Source of the DNA: Rhodococcus sp. IEGM 1381
GTDB lineage: Bacteria; Actinomycetota; Actinomycetes; Mycobacteriales; Mycobacteriaceae
Assembly (NCBI RefSeq): GCF_030056795.1
Contig: NZ_JASHKQ010000010.1
Location: 1-64,000 of the forward strand
Direction of reading: 5' to 3'
Length of the DNA stretch: 64,000 nt
Under the pieces are notes generated by a model. That model saw only the letters and a list, made by a program, of their open reading frames with translations. It had not been told where the DNA came from and did not search any database. Both the position numbers and the translations under genes were made by a program. Below are positions 43,924 to 51,729 of the stretch, piece by piece. Positions within the stretch are counted from its first letter, which is position 1. The number at the start of each line of letters is the position of its first letter.

Positions 43924-44316
43924 CTATAAGTCTTGCAGGGCCGACTTCACGTCCGCGGGCCACGGGGCGGAACCGGTCGACGACGTGCCGGTGTGTACGA
44001 CGGTCATGCTTCCCTCGGCCACCTGTCGGTTCGGGCCGTCGACGACGAAACCGTAGGTGAGAGAGCTGGTTCCGACGCGTTGGACGGTGAGTGTCGTCGT
44101 GACTGCGTCGCCGAACCAGACACGTCCGCGGTACTCGACGCTGTAGCTGACCCGGGGGATCACGCCGAACAAGTCGGCGCGCCCGATCGACCGCAGCAGC
44201 GCTGCCTCGGCGGCCTCGACCCATCGGATGACGGTCGAGTGGTGATAGTGGCCTGCGGCGTCGGTGTCGGACCATTCGACGCGCGCCTCCGCCGAGATTC
44301 CGCGCGGATCGGTCAC
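43924..44316 (-). CDS. Acyl-CoA thioesterase, 4HBT hotdog family
   Basis: 130 residues with the 4-hydroxybenzoyl-CoA thioesterase pattern: VEWSDTDAAGHYHHSTVIRW carrying the catalytic Asp, then EAAEAALLRSIGRADLF. The GTG at 44316 overlaps the ligase stop by 4 bp. It could release free acid from an aryl-CoA intermediate made by the ligase and monooxygenase, or prevent CoA trapping. Confidence 0.85.
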   Translation of the reverse strand: MTDPRGISAEARVEWSDTDAAGHYHHSTVIRWVEAAEAALLRSIGRADLFGVIPRVSYSVEYRGRVWFGDAVTTTLTVQRVGTSSLTYGFVVDGPNRQVAEGSMTVVHTGTSSTGSAPWPADVKSALQDL

Positions 44317-45932
44317 GATGCGGTCGATGCGCGTTCGTGCAGACGAAATCGCTGCAGCTTTCCGCTCTCGGTTCGCGGTAGTGACTGCTCGAACGAAATG
44401 CTGCGCGGGTACTTGTACGGCGCAGCAATGGATTTCACGAACGTCTGGATCTCGGCGACGAGGGTGTCGTCGCCGATGATGCCCGGCTCGAGAACGATCG
44501 CGGCATGCACGATCATCCCTCTGGCCTCGTCCGGGATGCCGATGACGGCGGACTCGGCGACGGCCGGGTGCTGATCGACGGCCATTTCGACCTCGGGTGC
44601 GGCGATGTTGTAGCCGGAGCTGACAATCATGTCGTCACTACGCGCCTGGTACCAGAAGTACCCGTCCGCATCGCACACGAACGTGTCGCCGGTGACGTTC
44701 CAGCCGTCGCGTACGTACACGCTCTGCCGTTCGTCGGCGAGATACCGGCACCCGGTCGGTCCCTGCACGGCGAGCAGTCCGGCGGTCCCCGCGGGCAGCG
44801 GATTTCCGGCCGCATCCTGGATGCGTGCATCGAACCCGGGTACCGCACGTCCCGTTGCGCCGGGACGGATGTCGTCGTCCGCGGCGGAGATGAAGACGTG
44901 CAGCATCTCGGTCGCGCCGATGCCGTCGATGAGCTTGATGCCGGTGCGCTCGTGGAACTGCTCCCACACGGCGACGGGCAGATGCTCGCCTGCAGAGACG
45001 CAACGGCGAAGCGACACGAGATCGATCTCGGCGTCTGCGGCCAGGATGGCGCGGTACGCCGTCGGGGCGGTGAACAGGACGGTCACCGAGTGCTCGCGAA
45101 CCAGCGCTGCGAGTTCGGTCGGGGTCGCCTTCTCGATGAGCAGCGTGGTGGCACCGATGCGCAGGGGGAAGATGACCAATCCGCCGAGGCCGAACGTGAA
45201 CGCGAGGGGGGGAGTGCCGGTGAAGACGTCGGTATCCGTCGGTTTGAGGACGTGCTCGGAGAAGGTGTCGGCATTGGCGAGGACGTCGCGATGAAAGTGC
45301 ATGGTGGCCTTGGGCACTCCGGTGGTGCCCGACGTCGGGGCAAGCAGGACGACGTCGTCTGCTGCGGTATCGACGTTGGTGAAGTCCGCGGCCTTGGTGG
45401 CGCTGCGCACCGTGAGGTCGGTGTCGGATTCTGCGCCGAAGGTGATGACAGTGGCGGTGGTGACCACGTCGGCCAACGCTGCGGCGAACCGGTGATCGCA
45501 CAGTACGAGTGTCGGTGTGGTGATGTCGACGATCTTGGTGATCTCCGGTGCACGCAGCATGGGCATCGTGGTGACGACGACGCCACCGGCCTTGACGACG
45601 GCGAACCAGCAGGCGACGAGCCAGGGATTGTTGGGGCCGCGCAGCAGTACGCGCTGGCCGGGTATCAATCCGTGATCCTCCGTGAGGACGCGAGCGACTT
45701 GGTTGGCGCGTGCGAGCAATTCCCCGTAGGTCCACGTCGCCGACGGCGAGAGCAGGCACGGCTTGTCCGGCCCGACCGTCGAGACCATGTCGTCGAGCAG
45801 AACGGTGGCGCAGTTGAGGCGCTCGGGGTAATCGAGAGAAGGCAGTTCGAAGCGAAATTCCGGCCACGAGTTCTCGGGTGGCAGATTGTCGCGACAGAAG
45901 GTGTCGACGTGCGCCGACGGTGACAGAGGCAT
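44313..45932 (-). CDS. Aryl-CoA ligase (anthranilate/benzoate-CoA ligase type)
   Basis: 539 residues of the AMP-forming acyl-CoA synthetase family. The phosphate-binding motif APTSGTTGVPKATMHFHRD, the GIGATEMLHVFISA block typical of benzoate/2-aminobenzoate-CoA ligases, DGWNVTGDTF and the C-terminal catalytic Lys in RTESGKLQRF are present. Expected reaction: anthranilate + ATP + CoA to anthraniloyl-CoA, given the downstream bifunctional monooxygenase and the kynureninase. The ATG at 45932 follows GAAAGG. Divergent from a PaaX gene. Confidence 0.88.
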   Translation of the reverse strand: MPLSPSAHVDTFCRDNLPPENSWPEFRFELPSLDYPERLNCATVLLDDMVSTVGPDKPCLLSPSATWTYGELLARANQVARVLTEDHGLIPGQRVLLRGPNNPWLVACWFAVVKAGGVVVTTMPMLRAPEITKIVDITTPTLVLCDHRFAAALADVVTTATVITFGAESDTDLTVRSATKAADFTNVDTAADDVVLLAPTSGTTGVPKATMHFHRDVLANADTFSEHVLKPTDTDVFTGTPPLAFTFGLGGLVIFPLRIGATTLLIEKATPTELAALVREHSVTVLFTAPTAYRAILAADAEIDLVSLRRCVSAGEHLPVAVWEQFHERTGIKLIDGIGATEMLHVFISAADDDIRPGATGRAVPGFDARIQDAAGNPLPAGTAGLLAVQGPTGCRYLADERQSVYVRDGWNVTGDTFVCDADGYFWYQARSDDMIVSSGYNIAAPEVEMAVDQHPAVAESAVIGIPDEARGMIVHAAIVLEPGIIGDDTLVAEIQTFVKSIAAPYKYPRSISFEQSLPRTESGKLQRFRLHERASTAS

Positions 45933-45948
45933 GATCGACCTTTCGGTT

Positions 45949-45974
45949 CTGTGCGGTGAAACCAGTATGCACAG
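45949..45974. promoter_or_regulatory. Inverted repeat in the ligase/PaaX divergent promoter
   Basis: CTGTGC-N14-GCACAG, exact 6-bp arms, just upstream of the ligase start and within the 130-bp divergent region shared with the PaaX gene at 46063. A candidate PaaX-family operator; the spacing is wider than usual for a simple dimer site. Confidence 0.45.
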
Positions 45975-46062
45975 TTTGTGACGACGAAACGTTAGGCGAC
46001 ATAGATAGTTAACCTGATGGTTGCAATACATCGCAGGGGAATGGCTCGATTACGGTGTGCGT

Positions 46063-46932
46063 ATGTCGAGTCTCGAGGGGCGTTCACGTGGGGGCAGGGC
46101 CGACGAGGTCCGGTCGGATGCGACGGTGGAGATTCAGCCGCGCCAACTGATCGTTACCCTGTTCGGGCTGTACGCCCGGGCGGAGAGCAACTGGTTGTCC
46201 GTTGCGTCGTTGGTCAAGCTGATGGCCGACCTCGATGTCGACGGTCCCGCGGTGCGATCGTCGATCTCGCGATTAAAGCGTCGGGACGTGTTGCTCAGCA
46301 GTCGTTTCGAGGGCGCTGCCGGTTATTCGTTGTCGCAGCGCAGTCTGGACGTCGTGAACGAGGGTGACACGCGGATCTTCGATCGACGTCGTGCGACCGT
46401 CGACGACGGCTGGCTACTGGTGGTGTTCTCTGTGCCCGAGTCGGAGCGGGAGAAGCGGCATTCGCTGCGCAGCGCCCTGACGACACTCGGATTCGGTACT
46501 GCTGCGCCCGGGGTCTGGGTGGCTCCCGGCAATCTGGAACGGGAGACGCGCGCCATGCTCGACAAGCGTGGTCTGTCGAGCTTCGTGGACATATTCGCGT
46601 CTCAGCACGTGGCGTTCGAGGACCTTCGGTCCAAGGTCAGATCGTGGTGGAATCTCGACGAACTGTCGGAGCTCTACGGAGATTTCGTGCGGCGTTACCG
46701 CAGCGTAGCGACCTCGTTCGCCTCGGAGGGAGTCTCTCCGGCCGTCGCGTTCGAGCAGTACGTACCGATGTTGACGGAATGGCGACGGCTACCCTACCTC
46801 GATCCGGGCCTGCCCCTGACGCTGCTGCCTCAGGGGTGGACCGGTGTCACCGCGGAGGAGCTGTTCGCCGAGCTGAACCGGAGGTTGGGCGGTCCTGCTC
46901 GCGAACACGCGTTGTCGATCATTCATCCCTGA
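46063..46932 (+). CDS. PaaX family transcriptional regulator 1
   Basis: 289 residues with an N-terminal winged helix (PRQLIVTLFGLYARAESNWL, AVRSSISRLKRRDVLL) and the PaaX-type central and C-terminal segments (WLLVVFSVPESEREKRHSLR, GFGTAAPGVWVAPGN, RRLPYLDPGLPLTLLPQGW). PaaX represses phenylacetate catabolism and is released by phenylacetyl-CoA; by analogy this protein could sense anthraniloyl-CoA or another aryl-CoA. The ATG at 46063 lacks a strong Shine-Dalgarno; a TTG at 46021 is an alternative. Divergent from the ligase and convergent with RidA. Confidence 0.88.
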   Translation: MSSLEGRSRGGRADEVRSDATVEIQPRQLIVTLFGLYARAESNWLSVASLVKLMADLDVDGPAVRSSISRLKRRDVLLSSRFEGAAGYSLSQRSLDVVNEGDTRIFDRRRATVDDGWLLVVFSVPESEREKRHSLRSALTTLGFGTAAPGVWVAPGNLERETRAMLDKRGLSSFVDIFASQHVAFEDLRSKVRSWWNLDELSELYGDFVRRYRSVATSFASEGVSPAVAFEQYVPMLTEWRRLPYLDPGLPLTLLPQGWTGVTAEELFAELNRRLGGPAREHALSIIHP

Positions 46933-47322
46933 TCAGATGTGAGCGACGGCCTGGATCTCGATGAGAGCCTCGGGCTGCCACAGCGACGTGACGCCGATGC
47001 CGGCCATGGCGGGGTACTCGGTTCCCGCGAGTTCGCGCCAGATCTGCCCGATCTCACGCCCGTTCGCCTGGTACTCGGGAATGTCGAGCAGGTAGATCGT
47101 CACGTCCACCAGATTCTCGGGGCCACCGCCCGCTGCCTCGAGCGCGGTGAGTAGGTTGGTCATCGACTGACGGAACTGCGCGACTATGCCGCCGTCGACG
47201 ATCGAACCCGACACATCCAGGGCGGTCTGTCCGGCCAGGTAGATGGCATTGTCGGCCCGCACCGCGTGGGAGAAGCCCGATTGCTTGCCGAGAGTGGACG
47301 GGTTGATTCGCTCGATGGTCAT
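46933..47322 (-). CDS. RidA family (Rid/YER057c/UK114) deaminase
   Basis: 129 residues: INPSTLGKQSGFSHAVRADN, YLAGQTALDVSG, and the end ALIEIQAVAHI with the RidA core. Family members hydrolyse reactive enamines/imines to ketones and ammonia, and some act as 2-aminomuconate deaminases in aminoaromatic breakdown. That fits loss of the anthranilate amino group after ring dearomatisation or cleavage. The ATG at 47322 is preceded by AAGGGA. Divergent from the FAH-family gene across a 118-bp region with a palindrome. Confidence 0.85.
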   Translation of the reverse strand: MTIERINPSTLGKQSGFSHAVRADNAIYLAGQTALDVSGSIVDGGIVAQFRQSMTNLLTALEAAGGGPENLVDVTIYLLDIPEYQANGREIGQIWRELAGTEYPAMAGIGVTSLWQPEALIEIQAVAHI

Positions 47323-47355
47323 TTCCGCCGAGTCCCTTCTGTCGAGGTTCGCTGA

Positions 47356-47385
47356 CACCATCACTATATGGTGCTACATTCACCA
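47356..47385. promoter_or_regulatory. Palindromic half-sites between ridA-like and FAH-like genes
   Basis: CACCATCACTATATGGTG (47356-47373) is an exact CACCAT-N6-ATGGTG inverted repeat, and a third half-site CACCA follows at 47381-47385, so TGGTG-N7-CACCA can also be read. It lies in the divergent promoter region. Related half-sites occur upstream of the tryptophan dioxygenase gene at 49621. Confidence 0.55.
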
Positions 47386-47440
47386 CCGTAATCGAAGCGA
47401 CACACAGGTGCGGTGTGAACGGCGAAAGGCGACGATATCG

Positions 47441-48286
47441 ATGAGGCTTGCGACAGTCCGGACCGCTCGCGGTGACACCCGCGCAGCAGTCCACCGAGGC
47501 GACGTCTGGGAGCTGCTCGACGCCACCGACGTCGGCGCACTGCTGAATTCTCCCGACATGGCCGAGATCCTGGCTCGGCCCACCGGGGCGCAGCCTATCG
47601 ACGACGTCGTGTTCGCCCCGGTCGTCCCGACGCCGCGAAAGATCCTGTGCTGCGGGCACAACTACCGCGAACACATCGCCGAAATGGGCCGAGACACACC
47701 CACCCACCCGACGTTGTTCGCCAAGTTCGCGGACACCCTCGTCGGCGCCACGGACGACATCGTCCTTCCTGACTCGGTCACGAAGCTCGACTGGGAAGCC
47801 GAACTCGCGGTCGTGGTCGGAACGACGATACGCAACGCAGACCGCGTCGAGGCGGGCGCGGCGATCGCCGGATACACCGTCGCCAACGACATCTCGGCAC
47901 GCGACTGGCAGAGCCGCACCCCACAGTGGTTGCAGGGCAAAGCGTTCGACGCCACCACACCGCTCGGTCCGGTGCTGGTGACCCCGGACGAGTTCGACCC
48001 GGCAGCAGGCGCGAAGATCACGTGTTCCGTGAACGGCGTGGTACACCAGAACGGCTCGACCGACGACCTCGTGTTCGACACCGCTGATCTGCTCGCGTAC
48101 ATCAGCGAGTTCACCGTGTTGCGCCCCGGTGATGTCGTCCTGACAGGTACCCCGAGCGGCGTCGGAGCCGCGGCGGCGCCGCCGCACTTTCTGAAGGTAG
48201 GAGACATCATCGAAACAGTGGTCGATGGAATCGGCACACTGCGTAACACCATCAGCGGCAACATCATCGGAAAGGATGCGTCATGA
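47441..48286 (+). CDS. Fumarylacetoacetate hydrolase family protein
   Basis: 281 residues. A short N-terminal domain is followed by the FAH catalytic core: ILCCGHNYREHIAEMG, the metal-binding Glu pair in KLDWEAELAVVVG, GYTVANDISARDWQ and TGTPSGVG. Members hydrolyse C-C bonds in 1,3-dioxo acids or isomerise/decarboxylate ring-cleavage products (fumarylpyruvate hydrolase, HpcE). It would finish the breakdown of a ring-opened anthranilate product. ATG at 47441 follows GAAAGG. First gene of a plus-strand set; overlaps the cupin gene by 4 bp. Confidence 0.88.
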   Translation: MRLATVRTARGDTRAAVHRGDVWELLDATDVGALLNSPDMAEILARPTGAQPIDDVVFAPVVPTPRKILCCGHNYREHIAEMGRDTPTHPTLFAKFADTLVGATDDIVLPDSVTKLDWEAELAVVVGTTIRNADRVEAGAAIAGYTVANDISARDWQSRTPQWLQGKAFDATTPLGPVLVTPDEFDPAAGAKITCSVNGVVHQNGSTDDLVFDTADLLAYISEFTVLRPGDVVLTGTPSGVGAAAAPPHFLKVGDIIETVVDGIGTLRNTISGNIIGKDAS

Positions 48287-48717
48287 CGACAAGCACCGAC
48301 AGGGTTGTTCCGGTCGTGACCCGCAAGGGCAGCGAAGCAGCCGACACGGGCCAGTCCGGGGGAGCGGTTCGCATCTCCGGTGTGAGCATCGGGCACACGC
48401 CGGCCACCAAGATCTGGTTCGGCAAGGTCAGCAACGAACCCGGCTACCGCTCGCTGCCGCATCACCACGGCGAAGCCGAGACCGGTGGCTACGTTCTGAC
48501 GGGGATAGCGCGAATCTATTTCGGCGAGAACTACTCCGAGTACATCGACCTGTCCGAGGGTGACTTCGTCTTCGTGCCGCCCTACATGCCGCACGTCGAG
48601 GTGAACATGAGCACCACCGACGAGTTGGTCTGGCTGACTGCCAGGACGCCGGACAACATCGTCGTGAACCTGCCCGACGTCGACGATTCGATCCTGGAAG
48701 GATTTTCGCGCCGATGA
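48283..48717 (+). CDS. Small cupin protein of the anthranilate island
   Basis: 144 residues, one cupin barrel. Motif 1 reads SLPHHHGEAETGGYVLTGIA, giving His-x-His, Glu and a following Gly; motif 2 is EGDFVFVPPYMPHVEVN with the final His. All four usual metal ligands are thus present. It is too small for bicupin gentisate or homogentisate dioxygenases but similar in size to single-domain cupin dioxygenases such as 3-hydroxyanthranilate dioxygenase. It overlaps the FAH-like gene and the TesB-like gene by 4 bp each. It could oxidise or isomerise a ring intermediate; that role is inferred from context. Confidence 0.8.
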   Translation: MTTSTDRVVPVVTRKGSEAADTGQSGGAVRISGVSIGHTPATKIWFGKVSNEPGYRSLPHHHGEAETGGYVLTGIARIYFGENYSEYIDLSEGDFVFVPPYMPHVEVNMSTTDELVWLTARTPDNIVVNLPDVDDSILEGFSRR

Positions 48718-49571
48718 CCACCTCACTGTCCAGTGCGGAACTGTTGAAATCGCTCGATCTCGAATCGCGCGGCGAGAACGCGTTCGCCGGGCACCATCAG
48801 GTGATCCCGTCGGGCCGCGCCTACGGCGGCGAGGTGGTGGCCCAGGCCGTCGTCGCCGCGATGAACACCGTCGCCGACGACCGGTCGATCCACTCCTTCC
48901 ACGGGTACTTCCTGCGCCCGGGTGACGTGCACACCGAGACCGACTGGACCGTGGACCGGGTTCGGGACGGACGCGGCTTCTCGGCACGCGCAGTGACCGG
49001 ATCGCAGAACGGCAAGGCCATCTTCTCCGGGCAGGCGTCGTTCCACATCGCGGCCGCCGGCGTTGCGCACCACGAGCCGATGCCGACCGATCTGCCTGCG
49101 CCGGAAGATCTTCCGTCGGTAGCCGAGGTCCTCGGCGATGCGGACGTCCGCGACGCGCACTACTGGGCACACGATCGCAACTTCGACATCCGGCACAGCC
49201 CCTCGCCGGTGTACGTCACCGCTGACGGCGAGCGGACTCGACGGCAAGTGGTGTGGCTCAAGGCATACGACCGGTTGCCGGACGATCCGAACATCCACCG
49301 CGCAGCGTTGGCCTACCTGTGCGACTACACGCTGCTCGAACCGGTGCTACGCAACAACGGCGTCTCCTGGTCCGACGACGGATTGATGACCGCGAGTCTC
49401 GACCACGCGATGTGGTGGCACAACGACGGCCGCGTCGACGACTGGATTGCACTCGTCCAGGAATCGCCCGCCGCATCGGGCGGACTCGGCCTCGCCCAGG
49501 GTCGCATCTACACCCGCGACGGCGTCTTGCTGGCGAGCGTGGCCCAAGAAGGGCTCGTCAGCCTGCCCTGA
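48714..49571 (+). CDS. Acyl-CoA thioesterase II, TesB-like
   Basis: 285 residues with two hotdog repeats as in TesB: VIPSGRAYGGEVVAQAVVAA in the first, DRSIHSFHGYFLRPGDV, and in the second the catalytic block MTASLDHAMWWHND with GLAQGRIYTRDG. It hydrolyses acyl- or aryl-CoA to the free acid. It overlaps the cupin gene by 4 bp, so a CoA thioester intermediate is probably released at this stage of the pathway. A second, unrelated thioesterase is encoded at 43924. Confidence 0.9.
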   Translation: MTTSLSSAELLKSLDLESRGENAFAGHHQVIPSGRAYGGEVVAQAVVAAMNTVADDRSIHSFHGYFLRPGDVHTETDWTVDRVRDGRGFSARAVTGSQNGKAIFSGQASFHIAAAGVAHHEPMPTDLPAPEDLPSVAEVLGDADVRDAHYWAHDRNFDIRHSPSPVYVTADGERTRRQVVWLKAYDRLPDDPNIHRAALAYLCDYTLLEPVLRNNGVSWSDDGLMTASLDHAMWWHNDGRVDDWIALVQESPAASGGLGLAQGRIYTRDGVLLASVAQEGLVSLP

Positions 49572-49620
49572 TCGATGAGATTACGTTGAAGTGGCGGCCG
49601 CCATGTATGTGTAATACGCT

Positions 49621-49639
49621 TGGTGGCATCAGCCCACCA
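49621..49639. promoter_or_regulatory. Inverted repeat upstream of kynA
   Basis: TGGTGG-CATCAGC-CCACCA, exact 6-bp arms, lies 15 bp upstream of the tryptophan dioxygenase ATG and just before its ribosome site (GAGGA). The half-site TGGTG/CACCA also appears in the ridA/FAH promoter at 47356-47385, though the spacing differs. The stem could be an operator or a leader hairpin. Confidence 0.5.
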
Positions 49640-49654
49640 GTGCGAGGACAACTC

Positions 49655-50509
49655 ATGAGCGTCGAGGCCAATACGAGGGCGATCGAGAAAGACATCGTCA
49701 CCGATTTCAGCAAGCGGATGAGCTACGGGGGATACCTCGATCTGGATGTCCTGCTCAGCGCGCAGAACCCGGTCAGCACCCCGGAGCATCACGACGAACT
49801 GCTGTTCATCATTCAGCATCAGACGACCGAGCTCTGGCTCAAGCTCGTCCTGCACGAAACGATCGCAGCGCGTGACGCATTCGACGTAGACGACATCGCA
49901 ACCGCGCTCAAGTGTGTGGCCCGCGTCAAGCACATCCAGAAGACTCTGACCGAGCAGTGGTCGGTACTGGCAACACTCACCCCGACCGAGTACTCGCAGT
50001 TCCGCGACTTTCTCGGCAACTCCTCGGGCTTCCAGTCCTATCAGTACCGCGCAGTGGAATTCGTGCTCGGCAACAAGAATGCCGGGATGCTCGCCGTCTT
50101 CGAATCCGATCCTGCTGCGCATCAGCTGCTGTCGGGTCTCCTCGAGCAGCCGAGCCTCTACGACGCGTTCTGGCGCTGCCTGGCCAGGAAGGGGTACGAC
50201 GTGCCGGAGTCGGTCCTCGATCGCAACGTCGCCGAGGCGTACACGTTCAACGCCGACCTGATGCCGCTCATCAAGTTCGTCTACGAGAACCATACCGAGC
50301 ACTGGGCCGTGTACGAGGCATTCGAGGAGTTCGTCGACCTGGAGGAAAATTTCCAGCTCTGGCGTTTCCGGCACATGCGCACCGTCCTGCGGACCATCGG
50401 AATGAAGAGTGGAACGGGCGGCTCGAGTGGCGTCGGATTCTTGCAGAAGGCGCTGGAACTGACGTTCTTCCCCGAACTGCTGGCCGTGCGCACCGAGATC
50501 GGACGCTGA
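49655..50509 (+). CDS. kynA: Tryptophan 2,3-dioxygenase
   Basis: 284 residues, the standard bacterial TDO length. Signature regions: MSYGGYLDLDVLLSAQNP, the haem-pocket segment HDELLFIIQHQTTELWLKLV, FQSYQYRAVEFVLGN and the C-terminal haem/substrate loop RHMRTVLRTIG with KSGTGGSSGVGFL. It converts L-tryptophan and O2 to N-formylkynurenine. The ATG at 49655 follows GAGGA by seven bases. It overlaps the kynureninase gene by one base (TGATG). Confidence 0.95.
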   Translation: MSVEANTRAIEKDIVTDFSKRMSYGGYLDLDVLLSAQNPVSTPEHHDELLFIIQHQTTELWLKLVLHETIAARDAFDVDDIATALKCVARVKHIQKTLTEQWSVLATLTPTEYSQFRDFLGNSSGFQSYQYRAVEFVLGNKNAGMLAVFESDPAAHQLLSGLLEQPSLYDAFWRCLARKGYDVPESVLDRNVAEAYTFNADLMPLIKFVYENHTEHWAVYEAFEEFVDLEENFQLWRFRHMRTVLRTIGMKSGTGGSSGVGFLQKALELTFFPELLAVRTEIGR

Positions 50510-51729
50510 TGACCAGCTTCCTGGAACGGGCTGCGCAGCTCGACGCGTCCGACCCGATGCGGTCGCACCGCGAGTTGTTCGTCAGCAGCGAAGACGACTC
50601 TGTCTCGGCCTACCTCGACGGCAATTCGTTGGGACGCCCGACGAAGGCGAGCATCGATCGCATCAACACGTTCATGACCGAGTCCTGGGGCGGCCGACTG
50701 ATCCGCGGCTGGGACGAGCAGTGGTTCGATCTCCCCATCACCATCGGGGACAGTCTCGCGGCCGCTGCCCTGGGTGCGGCGGCAGGCCAGACGACGATCG
50801 GCGACTCGACGACGGTTCTGCTGTACAAGATCGCGCGCGGAGCCATTGCCCTGCGCCCGGGTCGCACCGAGATCGTGCTCGATCGCGACAACTTTCCCAC
50901 CGACCGCTACTTGCTCGAAGGCATCGCGGGTGAACTGGGTCTGACGCTGACGTGGATCGAGTCCGATCGCAACGGCGGCGTGACGGCCGAGGAGTTGGAC
51001 GCCGTCGTCGGCGACAACACCGCCCTCGTCGTCGTGAGTCATATCGCCTATCGGTCCGGTTACTTGCTCGACGCGGCCGAGTTGGTACGCGTCACGCATG
51101 CTGCCGGGGCGCTCCTGCTGCTGGACCTGTGTCACTCCGTCGGTTCCGTGCCGATCGAATTGGATTCGTGGGGCGTCGATTTTGCGGTCGGCTGCACGTA
51201 CAAGTACCTCAACGGCGGACCGGGCGCTCCGGCGTTCGCGTACGTACGGGCCGAGTATCTCGACGATTTCGTGCAGCCCATCTGGGGCTGGATGGGACGC
51301 GCCGACCCGTTCGAGATGTCGCAGGGCTACGAGCCTGCGAAGGGTATTCGTCGCGTCATCAGCGGGACCCCGTCGGTGTTCGGGATGATCGCGATGCAGG
51401 ACACGATCGAGATGATCGCCGATGTCGGGATGCCTACGATCCGAGCGAAATCCATTGCGCTGACCGAGTTCGCGCTCGAACTGATTCGGGAGCTGTTGGT
51501 TCCGCTGGGCGTCGAGATCGCCTCGCCCGAGGATGCGGACCGCCGCGGTGGGCACGTCACCATCGATCATCCCGACTTCAAGGCCGTCACCGCGCGGCTG
51601 TGGGAGAAGGGCGTCATCCCGGACTATCGGGCACCACAGGGCATCCGTCTGGGGCTCAGCCCGCTCAGCACCTCGTTCCACGAGGTGGCCGTCGGTATCG
51701 TTGCGATTCGTGACGACCTCCTCGCCTGA
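50509..51729 (+). CDS. kynU: Kynureninase
   Basis: 406 residues, PLP-dependent fold-type I enzyme. YLDGNSLGRPTKASIDRI at the N-terminus, LLLLDLCHSVGSVPIEL with the PLP-ring Asp, and the Schiff-base Lys in GCTYKYLNGGPGAPAF (about 232) are conserved. It cleaves kynurenine to anthranilate and alanine. Coupled to kynA by a one-base overlap. Anthranilate is then probably activated by the CoA ligase at 44313. Confidence 0.94.
   Translation: MTSFLERAAQLDASDPMRSHRELFVSSEDDSVSAYLDGNSLGRPTKASIDRINTFMTESWGGRLIRGWDEQWFDLPITIGDSLAAAALGAAAGQTTIGDSTTVLLYKIARGAIALRPGRTEIVLDRDNFPTDRYLLEGIAGELGLTLTWIESDRNGGVTAEELDAVVGDNTALVVVSHIAYRSGYLLDAAELVRVTHAAGALLLLDLCHSVGSVPIELDSWGVDFAVGCTYKYLNGGPGAPAFAYVRAEYLDDFVQPIWGWMGRADPFEMSQGYEPAKGIRRVISGTPSVFGMIAMQDTIEMIADVGMPTIRAKSIALTEFALELIRELLVPLGVEIASPEDADRRGGHVTIDHPDFKAVTARLWEKGVIPDYRAPQGIRLGLSPLSTSFHEVAVGIVAIRDDLLA

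Noticed and set aside
47662-49170. Minus-strand open frame of 502 codons opposite the FAH, cupin and thioesterase genes
   Set aside because: Covers three genes with coupled starts on the other strand; Arg/Ser/Pro-rich shadow.
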